Assembly (NCBI RefSeq): GCF_034424175.1
Contig: NZ_CP139986.1
Location: 3,720,001 to 3,784,000 of the forward strand
Direction: 5' to 3'
From: Kluyvera intermedia
Lineage (GTDB): Bacteria; Pseudomonadota; Gammaproteobacteria; Enterobacterales; Enterobacteriaceae
Length of the DNA stretch: 64,000 nt
Made by a program: the position numbers and the translations under genes. Under the pieces are notes generated by a model. The model was not told where the DNA came from, searched no databases, and worked only from the letters and a program-made list of their open reading frames with translations. How positions within the stretch are numbered: the stretch's first letter is position 1; the number at the start of each line of letters is the position of its first letter. Below are positions 1 to 8,037 of this stretch, in pieces.

Positions 1-1750
1 CGTACATGATGGTGTTGGTATTCTCTGCCTGACGCGCCGCTTGCAAGGCAATGTTTGCGTTAGTAAAGACCGTATTCAGTTTTAGCGTATTGTCGACTGT
101 ACTGGTGGCAATACCGATATGCCCCATAAAAACAAAACCGCTGTTTTCATATTCATTCTCTGCATCTTGCATGAGGTTAAGCAGACTAGCGACATAGTTA
201 TCCAGCTGCTGTTGGTTTTTAGCTGGACAGCAGATAACAAACCGGTCAATGGTATCGCAGGCCAGCACAACATCTTCATGGAACTGACGGTTAATAAAAT
301 CAATAAATGCCTGTAAATAACGAGTGGCATAAGATCGACCTAAGTTATTAATCATTGTTTGAATGTTACTTAGACTAACAATGCCAATGGCACCCACAAA
401 AGTCGGTTTTGTCTGTGTTAATGCAGCCAGCAACCCTTTGCGGGTAAGTAATCCGGTTTCACTGTCGATGTTAATCTGATCTTCTAGTCGCGAAAAAGCG
501 CTATCCAGATCGGTAGACATTTTATATAAAGCACTATTAAGTGAGTTAACTTCATTAAACGACCAACCTTTGTGGTGTTCCATTTTACGGCGTTTAGCGA
601 TATCAGGAGCCTGATCAGCAATTTTTTTCAGCGGATTGACGACAACTGAAAGAATTCTATGGGCAATAAAGCAGGCCGCTAAGAAAACTAGTGCCGCGAT
701 AAGAATTGTTATATTGCGGTAGCTAGAAATTTTCCCGACCAGTTCATTTTTGGAAACCAGCACAACCATCTGCCAGCCTTTAAGGTTCAGAGAGTCCCCC
801 ACCTTGATCACTTTGCAATAATAGCTATTACCATCAACTTCAATTTTATGTATCGCACCATTATCTTGCTTTAAAAAGTCAGCGGTCGCTTTAACTACCG
901 GGACCTGGCTCTGGGAGACTAATGGCAAATCTTCCCCAGATTGCTTCGCCAGTCCGCGGACTTTTTCACTTTGAATGAGTTCAGAGGCAGAGCTTGCGAT
1001 AATCTGCTGCCTTTCATTAACCAGATAAATTAAACTGTGTTCTGTGGTGGTTAAGTTTGTCAAGTAACGACTCAAGCGGCTTAATCGTAAGTCACTAGAT
1101 ACCACACCAATATACTTTCCCTTACGGTCAACAACCGGGGAACTAAATGAAATACTAACGCCCGGCTCATTATCAACATCAAGATACGCATTACTCCACA
1201 TAGATGTACGCGATTTATTCACCGCTCTGAACCATGGTCGTTCAAAGAGATCATAGTTTTCAACAGAGTACATTACCGAGCTGGTATCAGTGCCATCATG
1301 GAAAAAAAATAAGCGGTTGTCTGTCTCCGCATTTTTCTTGATTTTAAATGTCCAGTTGGTTTCAAGATCACGACTAAACCCTACATAATCGCCATCTACA
1401 CTACCGAAAGCAATTGAACTGAGTAATGAATCCTTCGTGAACATCTGCGTCATTACTTTATACAGATAGTTGCTTATTTCCGTAAATGTTTTGTTTTTAT
1501 CATCAGCATCCAGTGTTTTAATAAACAGAGTGGCAATTGAATTTGCTTGCTGAGGAATATTAATATAGTAATTTAAAGCATTCCCAACCGCTTCACCTCG
1601 GGTGTTAATAATTCGTTCACTCATCACATTAAGTGTATCGTTTTCACGATAAAACTGGATGAACAAAACACTCACTATAGTGACTGCTGCGAATAAAAAG
1701 AAAATGATGAAAATCGCTGTACGTAATGACAGCTGAAATTTTCTGAACAT
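1..1750 (-). CDS. Membrane sensor protein with dCache-like periplasmic domain and degenerate GGDEF domain (partial, C-terminus outside window)
   Basis: A minus-strand reading frame stays open from an ATG at 1750 to the window edge, 583 codons without a stop. The N-terminus has a membrane segment at about residues 9-31, then roughly 310 periplasmic residues that look like a double-Cache sensor (for example DRKGKYIGVVSSDLRL), a second membrane segment near 343-363 and a HAMP-like linker. From about residue 428 a GGDEF fold is recognisable (DSETGLLTRKGL; later NANIALQAARQAEN), but the GGDEF signature near residue 502 reads IDRFV, so cyclase activity is not expected. In such proteins a degenerate GGDEF usually precedes an EAL phosphodiesterase domain; here that part lies beyond the edge, so this is inference. 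The start overlaps the upstream cyclase stop (TGATG), indicating translational coupling in one operon. Confidence 0.85.
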   Translation of the reverse strand, partial: MFRKFQLSLRTAIFIIFFLFAAVTIVSVLFIQFYRENDTLNVMSERIINTRGEAVGNALNYYINIPQQANSIATLFIKTLDADDKNKTFTEISNYLYKVMTQMFTKDSLLSSIAFGSVDGDYVGFSRDLETNWTFKIKKNAETDNRLFFFHDGTDTSSVMYSVENYDLFERPWFRAVNKSRTSMWSNAYLDVDNEPGVSISFSSPVVDRKGKYIGVVSSDLRLSRLSRYLTNLTTTEHSLIYLVNERQQIIASSASELIQSEKVRGLAKQSGEDLPLVSQSQVPVVKATADFLKQDNGAIHKIEVDGNSYYCKVIKVGDSLNLKGWQMVVLVSKNELVGKISSYRNITILIAALVFLAACFIAHRILSVVVNPLKKIADQAPDIAKRRKMEHHKGWSFNEVNSLNSALYKMSTDLDSAFSRLEDQINIDSETGLLTRKGLLAALTQTKPTFVGAIGIVSLSNIQTMINNLGRSYATRYLQAFIDFINRQFHEDVVLACDTIDRFVICCPAKNQQQLDNYVASLLNLMQDAENEYENSGFVFMGHIGIATSTVDNTLKLNTVFTNANIALQAARQAENTNTIMY

Positions 1751-2772
1751 CATTTTTCCTCATTAAAAGTAAATGAATTTTTACCAGATTTTTTAGAGAA
1801 ATAAAGATTCTGGTCAGCCTGGATCATCGCCTTTTCAACATTGCCATCACACTTAGCGATACCGATCGAAAGCGACGGTGTAAAATTCTTTCCTTCAGGG
1901 AGAGGCAGCTTCAGTTCATTAATTGTATTTAGTAAACGATTAGCCGCGGTCTTGGCACCGACATTATCTGTTTTAAATAAGAAAATAGAAAACTCGTCGC
2001 CCCCCATCCTTAGAACAACATCATGATCTCGAATATGCGATTTCATACAACGAGCACATTCCTGAAGGACACGATCGCCAAAAGCATGACCAAAGTTATC
2101 ATTAACCGATTTGAAATCATCAATATCAATGGCAAATATATAGCAAATATTTTCTCGTTCTTTTAATGTACTCATATAACGGCGATTATGGACCCCCGTC
2201 AATGCATCAATCATATAGTTCCCTCGTAAAGCACGTAAGGAATAAAAATAATATATCGCTTGAATACTACGGAATAATGCCATCAACGTCGGAATAAAAA
2301 TAAGTATAATTAGCTGACGTTTATATGATAACTTAGTCTCATTTAATAGATTCTTAGCCAAGATTGTGAACTTACGGTCATCCGTATTAATATCATTATA
2401 GATATGACTCTCATTAATATTATGAGATTTCAAGAATACATTTTCAGCAAAATGTTCTTCTTCATACTTGATGGCATCACTGACAGGAGATTTGAAAATA
2501 TTGCGAACGTATTCATTATAGAGTCCCGACAATTCCTTTTTATAATCCGTAGCATTGTCGTTAAATCTCTGTGAAATTAGTGAATTATTTATCTCTTCAA
2601 GGTATGACGTTTTCATGAATGAGATATTGAGAATTGCTTCAATTTCACTATTCATTTTGTTGATTGTTGTGTAAAAAAGAACAAAACAAATCAAACTAAC
2701 TACGAGCGTGGTGATCGTAACCAGATGATGCCAACTTACAGAGTTGTTAAATGCGTCGTTACGGCGCTTCAT
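1750..2772 (-). CDS. Membrane-bound diguanylate cyclase (GGDEF protein with I-site)
   Basis: Predicted to make cyclic di-GMP from two GTP at the inner membrane. The 340-residue protein has a membrane segment at about 16-38, a periplasmic part of about 110 residues, a second membrane segment at about 152-178 and a C-terminal GGDEF domain (189-335). The active-site loop GGDEF is intact at 257-261, and an RxxD inhibitory site (R248-D251) stands exactly five residues before it, as in product-inhibited cyclases. The domain entry DALTGVHNRRYM and FAIDIDDFKSVND are typical. The periplasmic part is not a family I recognise. It is the first gene of a two-gene unit with the degenerate GGDEF protein downstream; stop and start codons share one base. 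Together they look like a synthesis/sensing pair for a surface or biofilm trait, target unknown. Confidence 0.9.
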   Translation of the reverse strand: MKRRNDAFNNSVSWHHLVTITTLVVSLICFVLFYTTINKMNSEIEAILNISFMKTSYLEEINNSLISQRFNDNATDYKKELSGLYNEYVRNIFKSPVSDAIKYEEEHFAENVFLKSHNINESHIYNDINTDDRKFTILAKNLLNETKLSYKRQLIILIFIPTLMALFRSIQAIYYFYSLRALRGNYMIDALTGVHNRRYMSTLKERENICYIFAIDIDDFKSVNDNFGHAFGDRVLQECARCMKSHIRDHDVVLRMGGDEFSIFLFKTDNVGAKTAANRLLNTINELKLPLPEGKNFTPSLSIGIAKCDGNVEKAMIQADQNLYFSKKSGKNSFTFNEEK

Positions 2773-3139
2773 AATTTCACCAAATTCGATAATAAGCAGG
2801 TGTGTGATTTAGAGTATGTATTGAATAGCCATCCATACGACTAACGGGCTCATGCTAGCGACCGTTAACGCCCTTCCTGACTACATCACTACCAAGGCAG
2901 GCATAGCGACGATATGCCTCGGGATGACAGTACAGTACCACCCAGAAACACAAACAGTAATTTATATATGCAAAACCACCATTTAAGGGATTTAAATCTT
3001 TATAAGTTGTTATTTATACTTTTTAATACTGGATAATAGCCAATTAACCAGACGATGGCTCTTTTTAGAATTTGCCGTTATTCTTATACGAAAACCTTAG
3101 ACAGAAAGATTTAATCAATTAATTTTAAATGAAAATTTA
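2773..3139. other. Non-coding AT-rich stretch upstream of the cyclase gene
   Basis: No convincing reading frame is visible. The part from 2940 to 3140 is markedly AT-rich and probably holds the promoter of the minus-strand cyclase gene. It marks the left border of the gene-fragment scar that begins just after an in-frame stop at about 3137-3139. Confidence 0.5.
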
Positions 3140-3536
3140 AGAAAACCATCACGCCATTCATGCGTCTGACAATGCGCGTGATTGGCGTGATGTCGCGAAC
3201 AAATATGTTGCGAATGTGGCGATGACGCATCTGCCTGAGGTAGCGATTAAAGAACCGGTCGCCTCTGTCCCTGTCGGGGATGAACTTCGCCGTGTCGGTA
3301 CAGCAAACCAGATAAAAATCTCAGGCGCTCCCGTCCAGGGCCCGCTGTTTGATTTTGCCCCAGTGATTAACCCGTTCCTGCAAACGCATCTGTTTGGCGA
3401 TATTTTCGCCCGGGATAACCTCGACTGGCAAAGCCGCGAGCTGGCAACACCACCCTTGAGCGGCTATCTAAAGAAAAATACTATGATATTCGTAACATTC
3501 GCTTCTGGCACAAAGCCGACCGTCAGCCCCAATTAA
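3140..3536 (+). pseudogene. Chimeric gene remnant: alpha/beta hydrolase C-terminus joined to a carboxymuconolactone decarboxylase segment
   Basis: In one frame, 3140-3251 encodes a segment (RDWRDVANKYVANV, THLPEVAIK) like the C-terminus of the hydrolase at 16038-17101 (REWRDVVNKHGGDV, THLPEVGIK). At 3252 it switches without a frame change to a 197-base block, 3252-3448, that repeats 14950-15146 of the carboxymuconolactone-decarboxylase gene with about 8 mismatches by eye (about 96 percent identity). After 3448 the similarity stops abruptly and a third coding-like tail follows (LERLSKEKYYDIRN in another frame) ending at a TAA near 3530. No proper start or full domain remains. The order hydrolase-then-decarboxylase is the reverse of the intact cluster, so the scar probably comes from a duplicated or transferred cluster copy followed by deletion. 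Confidence 0.85.
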
Positions 3537-3637
3537 ATTAATGAAAACACCTAATAAACCCTAGCTAATTACCCCATCTAATCGAATAAATCACTTTGCG
3601 TTATGCTTTTCCTACTCAACGACCAAAGGATAACGTC

Positions 3638-4489
3638 ATGCAAACTGTAAAACTGAACAACGGTATTGAAATGCCTCTGCTGGGCTTTGGTGTGTTTCAG
3701 ATGTCTGATGCCGCTGAATGCGAAAGAGCCGTTATTGATGCCATCGATACGGGATACCGCCTGATCGACACCGCAGCGTCTTATCAGAATGAAACCCAGG
3801 TCGGGAACGCGCTGAAACAAAGCGGTGTCGCCCGTAACGAACTCTTCGTCACCACCAAGCTTTGGCTTCAGGATACAAACTACGAAGGCGCGAAAGCCCA
3901 GTTCGAACGCTCTTTGAATCGGCTGCAACTTGATTACGTTGACCTGTATCTGATTCACCAGCCTTACGGTGATGTCCATGGGGCATGGCGCGCTATGGAG
4001 GAACTGCAGCAGGCTGGCAAAATTCGTGCTATTGGCGTCAGCAACTTCCATCCAGACCGACTGGCCGACCTTATCGCCTTCAACAAAGTTGCCCCTGCGG
4101 TGAACCAGATTGAAGTTAACCCCTTCAACCAGCAGCTGCATGCGGTTCCGTGGAATCAAAGCCGTGACATTCAGCCGGAAGCCTGGGCACCGTTTGCTGA
4201 GGGTAAAAATGGTCTGTTCCAGCATCCCGTGTTAACGGCAATTGGTCAGAAGTACGGCAAAAGCGTGGGTCAGGTTGTACTGCGTTGGATCTTCCAAAGA
4301 GGCATCATTTCACTGGCGAAGTCGGTGCGAAAAGAACGCATGGAAGAGAACATCAATATTCTCGATTTTGAACTCAGTTTTGAAGATATGCTGCAGATTA
4401 CAGCTATCGATACCGCAACCAGCGCTTTCTTCTCACACCGCGATCCTGCCAGAGTTGAATGGTTGGCCGGCCGCAAACTTGATGTTTAA
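3638..4489 (+). CDS. Aldo/keto reductase (DkgA-like AKR5-type)
   Basis: A cytosolic NADPH-dependent reductase expected to reduce aldehydes or ketones. The 283-residue protein is a complete AKR barrel with the catalytic tetrad D44, Y49, K74 and H107 visible in LIDTAASYQNE, TTKLW and LIHQP. The start at 3638 is preferred because AAAGGA lies about ten bases upstream and family proteins begin near MQTVKLNNG; an in-frame ATG at 3596 would add 14 residues without family support. A second AKR gene starts 26 bases downstream on the same strand, so the two are probably co-transcribed. The substrate cannot be read from sequence; dicarbonyls such as methylglyoxal or diketogluconate-type compounds are common in the family. 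Confidence 0.9.
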   Translation: MQTVKLNNGIEMPLLGFGVFQMSDAAECERAVIDAIDTGYRLIDTAASYQNETQVGNALKQSGVARNELFVTTKLWLQDTNYEGAKAQFERSLNRLQLDYVDLYLIHQPYGDVHGAWRAMEELQQAGKIRAIGVSNFHPDRLADLIAFNKVAPAVNQIEVNPFNQQLHAVPWNQSRDIQPEAWAPFAEGKNGLFQHPVLTAIGQKYGKSVGQVVLRWIFQRGIISLAKSVRKERMEENINILDFELSFEDMLQITAIDTATSAFFSHRDPARVEWLAGRKLDV

Positions 4490-4515
4490 GTCGCGATAAA
4501 AGAGGTATTCATTCA

Positions 4516-5505
4516 ATGCAAAAACGTTATCTGGGTCAATCCCGACTCGAAGTCTCCGCACTTGGGCTCGGCTGCATGGGCTTAAGCCACGGTTATGGCC
4601 CGGCGACAGATACGCGTCAGGCTATCGAGCTCATTCGCGCTGCGGTTGAACGTGGCGTCACCTTCTTCGATACGGCTGAAGTGTATGGCCCTTTCCTCAA
4701 TGAAGAGGTTGTCGGTGAAGCCTTAAAACCGTTTCGTGACCGCGTGGTCATCGCCACCAAGTTTGGTTTTACTTTTGGCGACGACAACAAGCAGCAGATT
4801 TTAAACAGCCGTCCGGAGCATATCCGTGAAGCGGTGGAAGGATCATTACGCCGTCTCAAGACTGATGTTATTGATCTGCTGTATCAACATCGTGTCGATC
4901 CGGATGTCCCAATTGAAGACGTTGCGGGAACCGTGAAAGACCTGATCGCTGAAGGCAAAGTTAAACATTTCGGTCTGTCCGAAGCGGGTGCGCAAACCAT
5001 TCGTCGTGCGCATGCCGTACAACCTGTCACGGCGCTACAAAGCGAATACTCCCTGTGGTGGCGCGAGCCTGAGCAGGAGATCCTGCCGTTACTGGAGGAA
5101 CTGGGTATTGGTTTTGTGCCCTTCAGTCCATTAGGCAAAGGCTTCCTGACGGGATCGATTAAGCCAGGAACCACTTTTGGGAAGGATGATTACAGAAGCC
5201 AAGTGCCGCGTTTCGCCGAGCAGGCGATTGAAGCCAATGAAAAGCTGGTCTCATTGCTGGGTGAACTGGCGGCAGAGAAAGGCGTGACGTCTGCACAAAT
5301 CGCGCTGGCATGGCTGCTGGCACAAAAGCCGTGGATTGTGCCTATCCCTGGCACCACGAAACTGCACCGGCTGGAAGAAAACCTGGGGGCTGCCGACATC
5401 ATTCTTTCACAGGATGACTCACGGCAGATAACCCAGGCGCTTGAAACGATTAAAATCGTCGGCGAGCGTTACTCTCCTGAGCACCAGGCCCGCGTAGGCC
5501 GTTAA
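4516..5505 (+). CDS. Aldo/keto reductase (AKR13/YakC-like)
   Basis: A 329-residue cytosolic aldo/keto reductase with D52, Y57 (FFDTAEVYGPF), K82 (IATKFGF) and H125 (YQHRVD) as catalytic tetrad and a C-terminal NADP-binding segment (IVPIPGTTKLHRLEENL). It is a paralogue of the Tat-signal reductase at 10716-11882: long stretches such as IPIEDVAG, RRAHA and EELGIGFVP are shared. It follows the first reductase by 26 bases, preceded by AAGAGG, and converges with a LysR gene that ends 25 bases after its stop. The substrate is unknown; context suggests detoxification of reactive carbonyls. Confidence 0.9.
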   Translation: MQKRYLGQSRLEVSALGLGCMGLSHGYGPATDTRQAIELIRAAVERGVTFFDTAEVYGPFLNEEVVGEALKPFRDRVVIATKFGFTFGDDNKQQILNSRPEHIREAVEGSLRRLKTDVIDLLYQHRVDPDVPIEDVAGTVKDLIAEGKVKHFGLSEAGAQTIRRAHAVQPVTALQSEYSLWWREPEQEILPLLEELGIGFVPFSPLGKGFLTGSIKPGTTFGKDDYRSQVPRFAEQAIEANEKLVSLLGELAAEKGVTSAQIALAWLLAQKPWIVPIPGTTKLHRLEENLGAADIILSQDDSRQITQALETIKIVGERYSPEHQARVGR

Positions 5506-5529
5506 TATCTGGACGGGTCTACGGACCCG

Positions 5530-6423
5530 TTATTCCTGGTAGCGAAGTGCATCGATCATCAGTGCAAAAGCGGGCGGATGCTGCTTACGGCTCGGGTAGT
5601 AGAGGTAATATCCAGGGAAAGACGGACACCAGTCCTGCAGAACCTGAATAAGCTCTCCTGACTTTATATAATCCTGCACCCTGTCTTCAGGTATACAGGC
5701 GAGGCCAAAACCGGATAACGCCGCATCAATCCTTTCTGCCTGCAGATTAAATGTGACCTGCCCTTCCACTCTGACCCGTAACGGTTTCCCATCCTTCTCA
5801 AACTCCCAGTGGTAAAGTCCACCGGCAGTCGGCAGGCGCATATTGATGCACCGATGATTTTGTAACTCGTGCGGCGTTTGGGGTGCAGGGTTTGCCGCGA
5901 AATAAGACGGTGCCCCCACTACGGCCATTCTCATGTCCGACCCAATTCTTACCGCAATCATGTCCTTATCCACGCTTTCGCCCAAGCGGATCCCGGCATC
6001 AAAACGCCCCTCGACGATATCAACAAAGCCGTTATCAACCACCAGCTCAACGTTGATTTCGGGGTATTCTCTGAGGAAGGGTTTTAACTTGGGCCACACC
6101 AGACTTCGCACGGCATGCTCCCCGGCAGATAAACGGATATTGCCGGAGGCAGTACCATTCAGTTGAACAAGCGATTCCAGTTCCTGTTCAAGATCGGCAA
6201 TTCTGGGTTCAAGGCAGGCAATAATTCGCTCCCCTGCTTCCGTAGGCGCAACGCTTCGGGTCGTGCGGGTCAGAAGGCGGATATTCAGCCTTTCCTCCAG
6301 GGCCTTCATCGCGTGGCTGAGTGCAGACTGAGAAACCCCCAGTTTACCCGCTGCTTTGGTAAAACTTCGCTCCCTCGCTACCACAAGAAAGATTTGCAGT
6401 TCGTTGAAGTTTTCTTTGAGCAT
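5530..6423 (-). CDS. LysR-family transcriptional regulator
   Basis: A 297-residue LysR regulator: an N-terminal winged helix-turn-helix (residues 8-65, RSFTKAAGKLGVSQSALSHA) followed by a periplasmic-binding-protein-like effector domain. I place the start at the ATG at 6423, which has AAGGAA upstream on the minus strand; the longer frame from 6462 adds 13 residues not typical of the family. It is divergent from the NAD(P)-binding gene at 6572 and convergent with the reductase pair. Members of this branch often control a neighbouring oxidoreductase, so the gene at 6572 and possibly the reductases are likely targets. The inducer is unknown. Confidence 0.9.
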   Translation of the reverse strand: MLKENFNELQIFLVVARERSFTKAAGKLGVSQSALSHAMKALEERLNIRLLTRTTRSVAPTEAGERIIACLEPRIADLEQELESLVQLNGTASGNIRLSAGEHAVRSLVWPKLKPFLREYPEINVELVVDNGFVDIVEGRFDAGIRLGESVDKDMIAVRIGSDMRMAVVGAPSYFAANPAPQTPHELQNHRCINMRLPTAGGLYHWEFEKDGKPLRVRVEGQVTFNLQAERIDAALSGFGLACIPEDRVQDYIKSGELIQVLQDWCPSFPGYYLYYPSRKQHPPAFALMIDALRYQE

Positions 6424-6571
6424 CGGCGATTTCCTTATGGAGGCATTCCCTTCATCGCGCACTCATGAAGGGTGTTCATAGACACAATCATTTTAGCCCT
6501 ATTACTGACAATAATGATAATTGATATTCTGAGCGTATCGAAAATAGGTCCGAATTATCAGAAGGTTTATC

Positions 6572-7345
6572 ATGAAAATACTCGTTGCAGGCGCGACAGG
6601 AAGTATTGGTCTTCATGTCGTGAATAGTGCTATTGAAATGGGCCATCAGCCCGTCGCGCTGGTTAGAAATAAGCGCAAAGTAAAACTACTTCCTCGTCGA
6701 ACAGATATTTTTTACGGCGATGTTTCGCTGCCAGAAACACTCACCGAATTGCCGAAAGATATTGATGCCATCATCTTCACTCTCGGTTCGGATGGTCAGG
6801 GTCGTATTGGTGCCCGCGCTATCGATTACGGCGGCGTGCGTAATATTTTACGAATATTCAAGGATACGCCTGTTCGTATTGGTTTAATGACCACGATTGG
6901 CGTGACTGAACGGCTCAGCACCTGGAATCAGCGCACTGAGGTTCATGACTGGAAAAGACGTGCCGAGCGTCTGGTCAGGGCCAGCGGTCATCCCTATACC
7001 ATCGTCAGGCCCGGCTGGTTTGATTACAACAATGATGATGAGCACAGAATCGTGATGCTCCAAGGGGATCGTCGCCATGCGGGAACGCCGGAAGACGGTG
7101 TGATATCTCGAGAGCAAATCGCCCAGGTTCTGGTCAGTGCCCTGACCAACGACGAGGCAAAAAATAAAACCTTCGAGCTGGTGGCTGAACGAGGTGAAGC
7201 ACAGCAGGATCTTACCCCACTGTTTGCAGACCTAAAGACTGATGATCCACAAAAAAATGATGGCGTTTTAGACATAGACAATATGCCTCTGCGTGAAGAA
7301 CCTGAGTGCATTATTAACGAGCTGAATTTGCACTCAAAAAATTAA
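6572..7345 (+). CDS. NAD(P)-binding (NmrA/SDR-like) protein
   Basis: A 257-residue protein with a Rossmann nucleotide-binding motif at the very N-terminus (GATGSIG, residues 7-13), and the usual downstream features of atypical short-chain dehydrogenases: an acidic end of strand 3 (GDV), FTLGSDG after strand 4, and TIVRPGWF later on. It lacks a clear YxxxK catalytic pair, so it may act as a redox sensor (NmrA-like) or as an atypical reductase. It is transcribed away from the LysR gene with a 148-base intergenic region, so LysR control is likely. Its end is followed within 15 bases by a palindromic box that belongs to the next gene. Confidence 0.8.
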   Translation: MKILVAGATGSIGLHVVNSAIEMGHQPVALVRNKRKVKLLPRRTDIFYGDVSLPETLTELPKDIDAIIFTLGSDGQGRIGARAIDYGGVRNILRIFKDTPVRIGLMTTIGVTERLSTWNQRTEVHDWKRRAERLVRASGHPYTIVRPGWFDYNNDDEHRIVMLQGDRRHAGTPEDGVISREQIAQVLVSALTNDEAKNKTFELVAERGEAQQDLTPLFADLKTDDPQKNDGVLDIDNMPLREEPECIINELNLHSKN

Positions 7346-7359
7346 CCAATTTAAAATCC

Positions 7360-7373
7360 TGACAATTTTGTCA
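7360..7373. promoter_or_regulatory. Predicted response-regulator box A (TGACA-N4-TGTCA)
   Basis: TGACAATTTTGTCA is a perfect palindrome with 4-base spacing, the geometry of CusR/HprR boxes. An additional TGACA half-site is at 7391-7395. The box is about 115 bases upstream of the DUF1471 gene at 7487. Assignment to the two-component system at 11897-14050 is inference, based on two more perfect copies in the same cluster. Confidence 0.55.
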
Positions 7374-7486
7374 TATAACGGTCAGTCTAATGACAGCTTA
7401 GGTCTGTATATTTGAATATATAGACGGGGGGAGTTTCCCTGATACGAATCCAGTTTTAAACATAGATTTTAAAAGAGGTACTAGAT

Positions 7487-7738
7487 ATGAAAGCACTAAT
7501 TATTACTACATTGGTCATGGGGTTTATTTCAGTGAATGCCGCCTCTGCTGCTCAGGAAATTAACCATGCGGATGGGAAAGAAAAGATCGGTGTCGTCTCA
7601 GCCAGCAATGCCTATACGCTTGATGATTTATCGAATGCGCTGTCTCGTAAGGCTGATGAGCAAGGTGCTACATCATTCAAAATTCTGTCTACAACGGGAA
7701 AGAACAGGCTACACGGCGTTGCTGAGATCTATAAGTAA
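7487..7738 (+). CDS. Small secreted DUF1471 protein (YdgH/BhsA/McbA family)
   Basis: An 83-residue protein with a Sec signal peptide (about residues 1-21, ending NAASAA) and a single DUF1471 domain whose hallmark segment runs from KIGVVSAS to YK at the C-terminus. Such proteins (BhsA, McbA, YahO, YhcN) are periplasmic or surface-associated and are strongly stress-induced in enterobacteria; their biochemical role is poorly known. AGAGGT precedes the ATG by about ten bases. It stands alone between the NAD(P)-binding gene and an unassigned gap, with box A in its upstream region, which suggests induction by the cluster's two-component system (inference). A weak hairpin (CCTCT...AGAGG) follows at about 7746-7761. 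Confidence 0.85.
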   Translation: MKALIITTLVMGFISVNAASAAQEINHADGKEKIGVVSASNAYTLDDLSNALSRKADEQGATSFKILSTTGKNRLHGVAEIYK

Positions 7739-8037
7739 ATCACTCGCCTCTCGAAAAAGAGGTGTCACCGCTCTCTTACAATGAGCCTCGATTTATATTC
7801 AGAGCAAAAGACGATGGCCTTCGCGGCAATGCTGGCGGACCTTCCCAGCCTTCTCAGTTGCACCAGGCCAAGCTTCTGGCGCATCAGCAAAAGAAGCAGC
7901 TCATTGACGCGTTGATTTATAGGAATCTTACCCAGTATTAATGAATACCACTCATAGTCCCTATCCTCTCGCCTGGGATTATCAGCATTCAAAAACCCGT
8001 TAACATATCTATATCTCTTCATGTCCAACGGATCATC
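7739..8037. other. Unassigned gap between the DUF1471 gene and the exporter gene
   Basis: About 300 bases. Open frames exist on both strands (minus 7765-8049; plus about 7762-7942), but neither has a ribosome site, a recognisable domain or a relative I know. It may hold a decayed gene. The promoter of the exporter must lie near the right end. Confidence 0.4.

Noticed and set aside
82..330. 82-codon minus-strand open frame
   Set aside because: Out-of-frame shadow inside the degenerate GGDEF gene, which runs through the same region.
3578..4225. 215-codon minus-strand open frame
   Set aside because: Antisense to the aldo/keto reductase gene, whose catalytic motifs are all intact; no similarity to any family that I can see.
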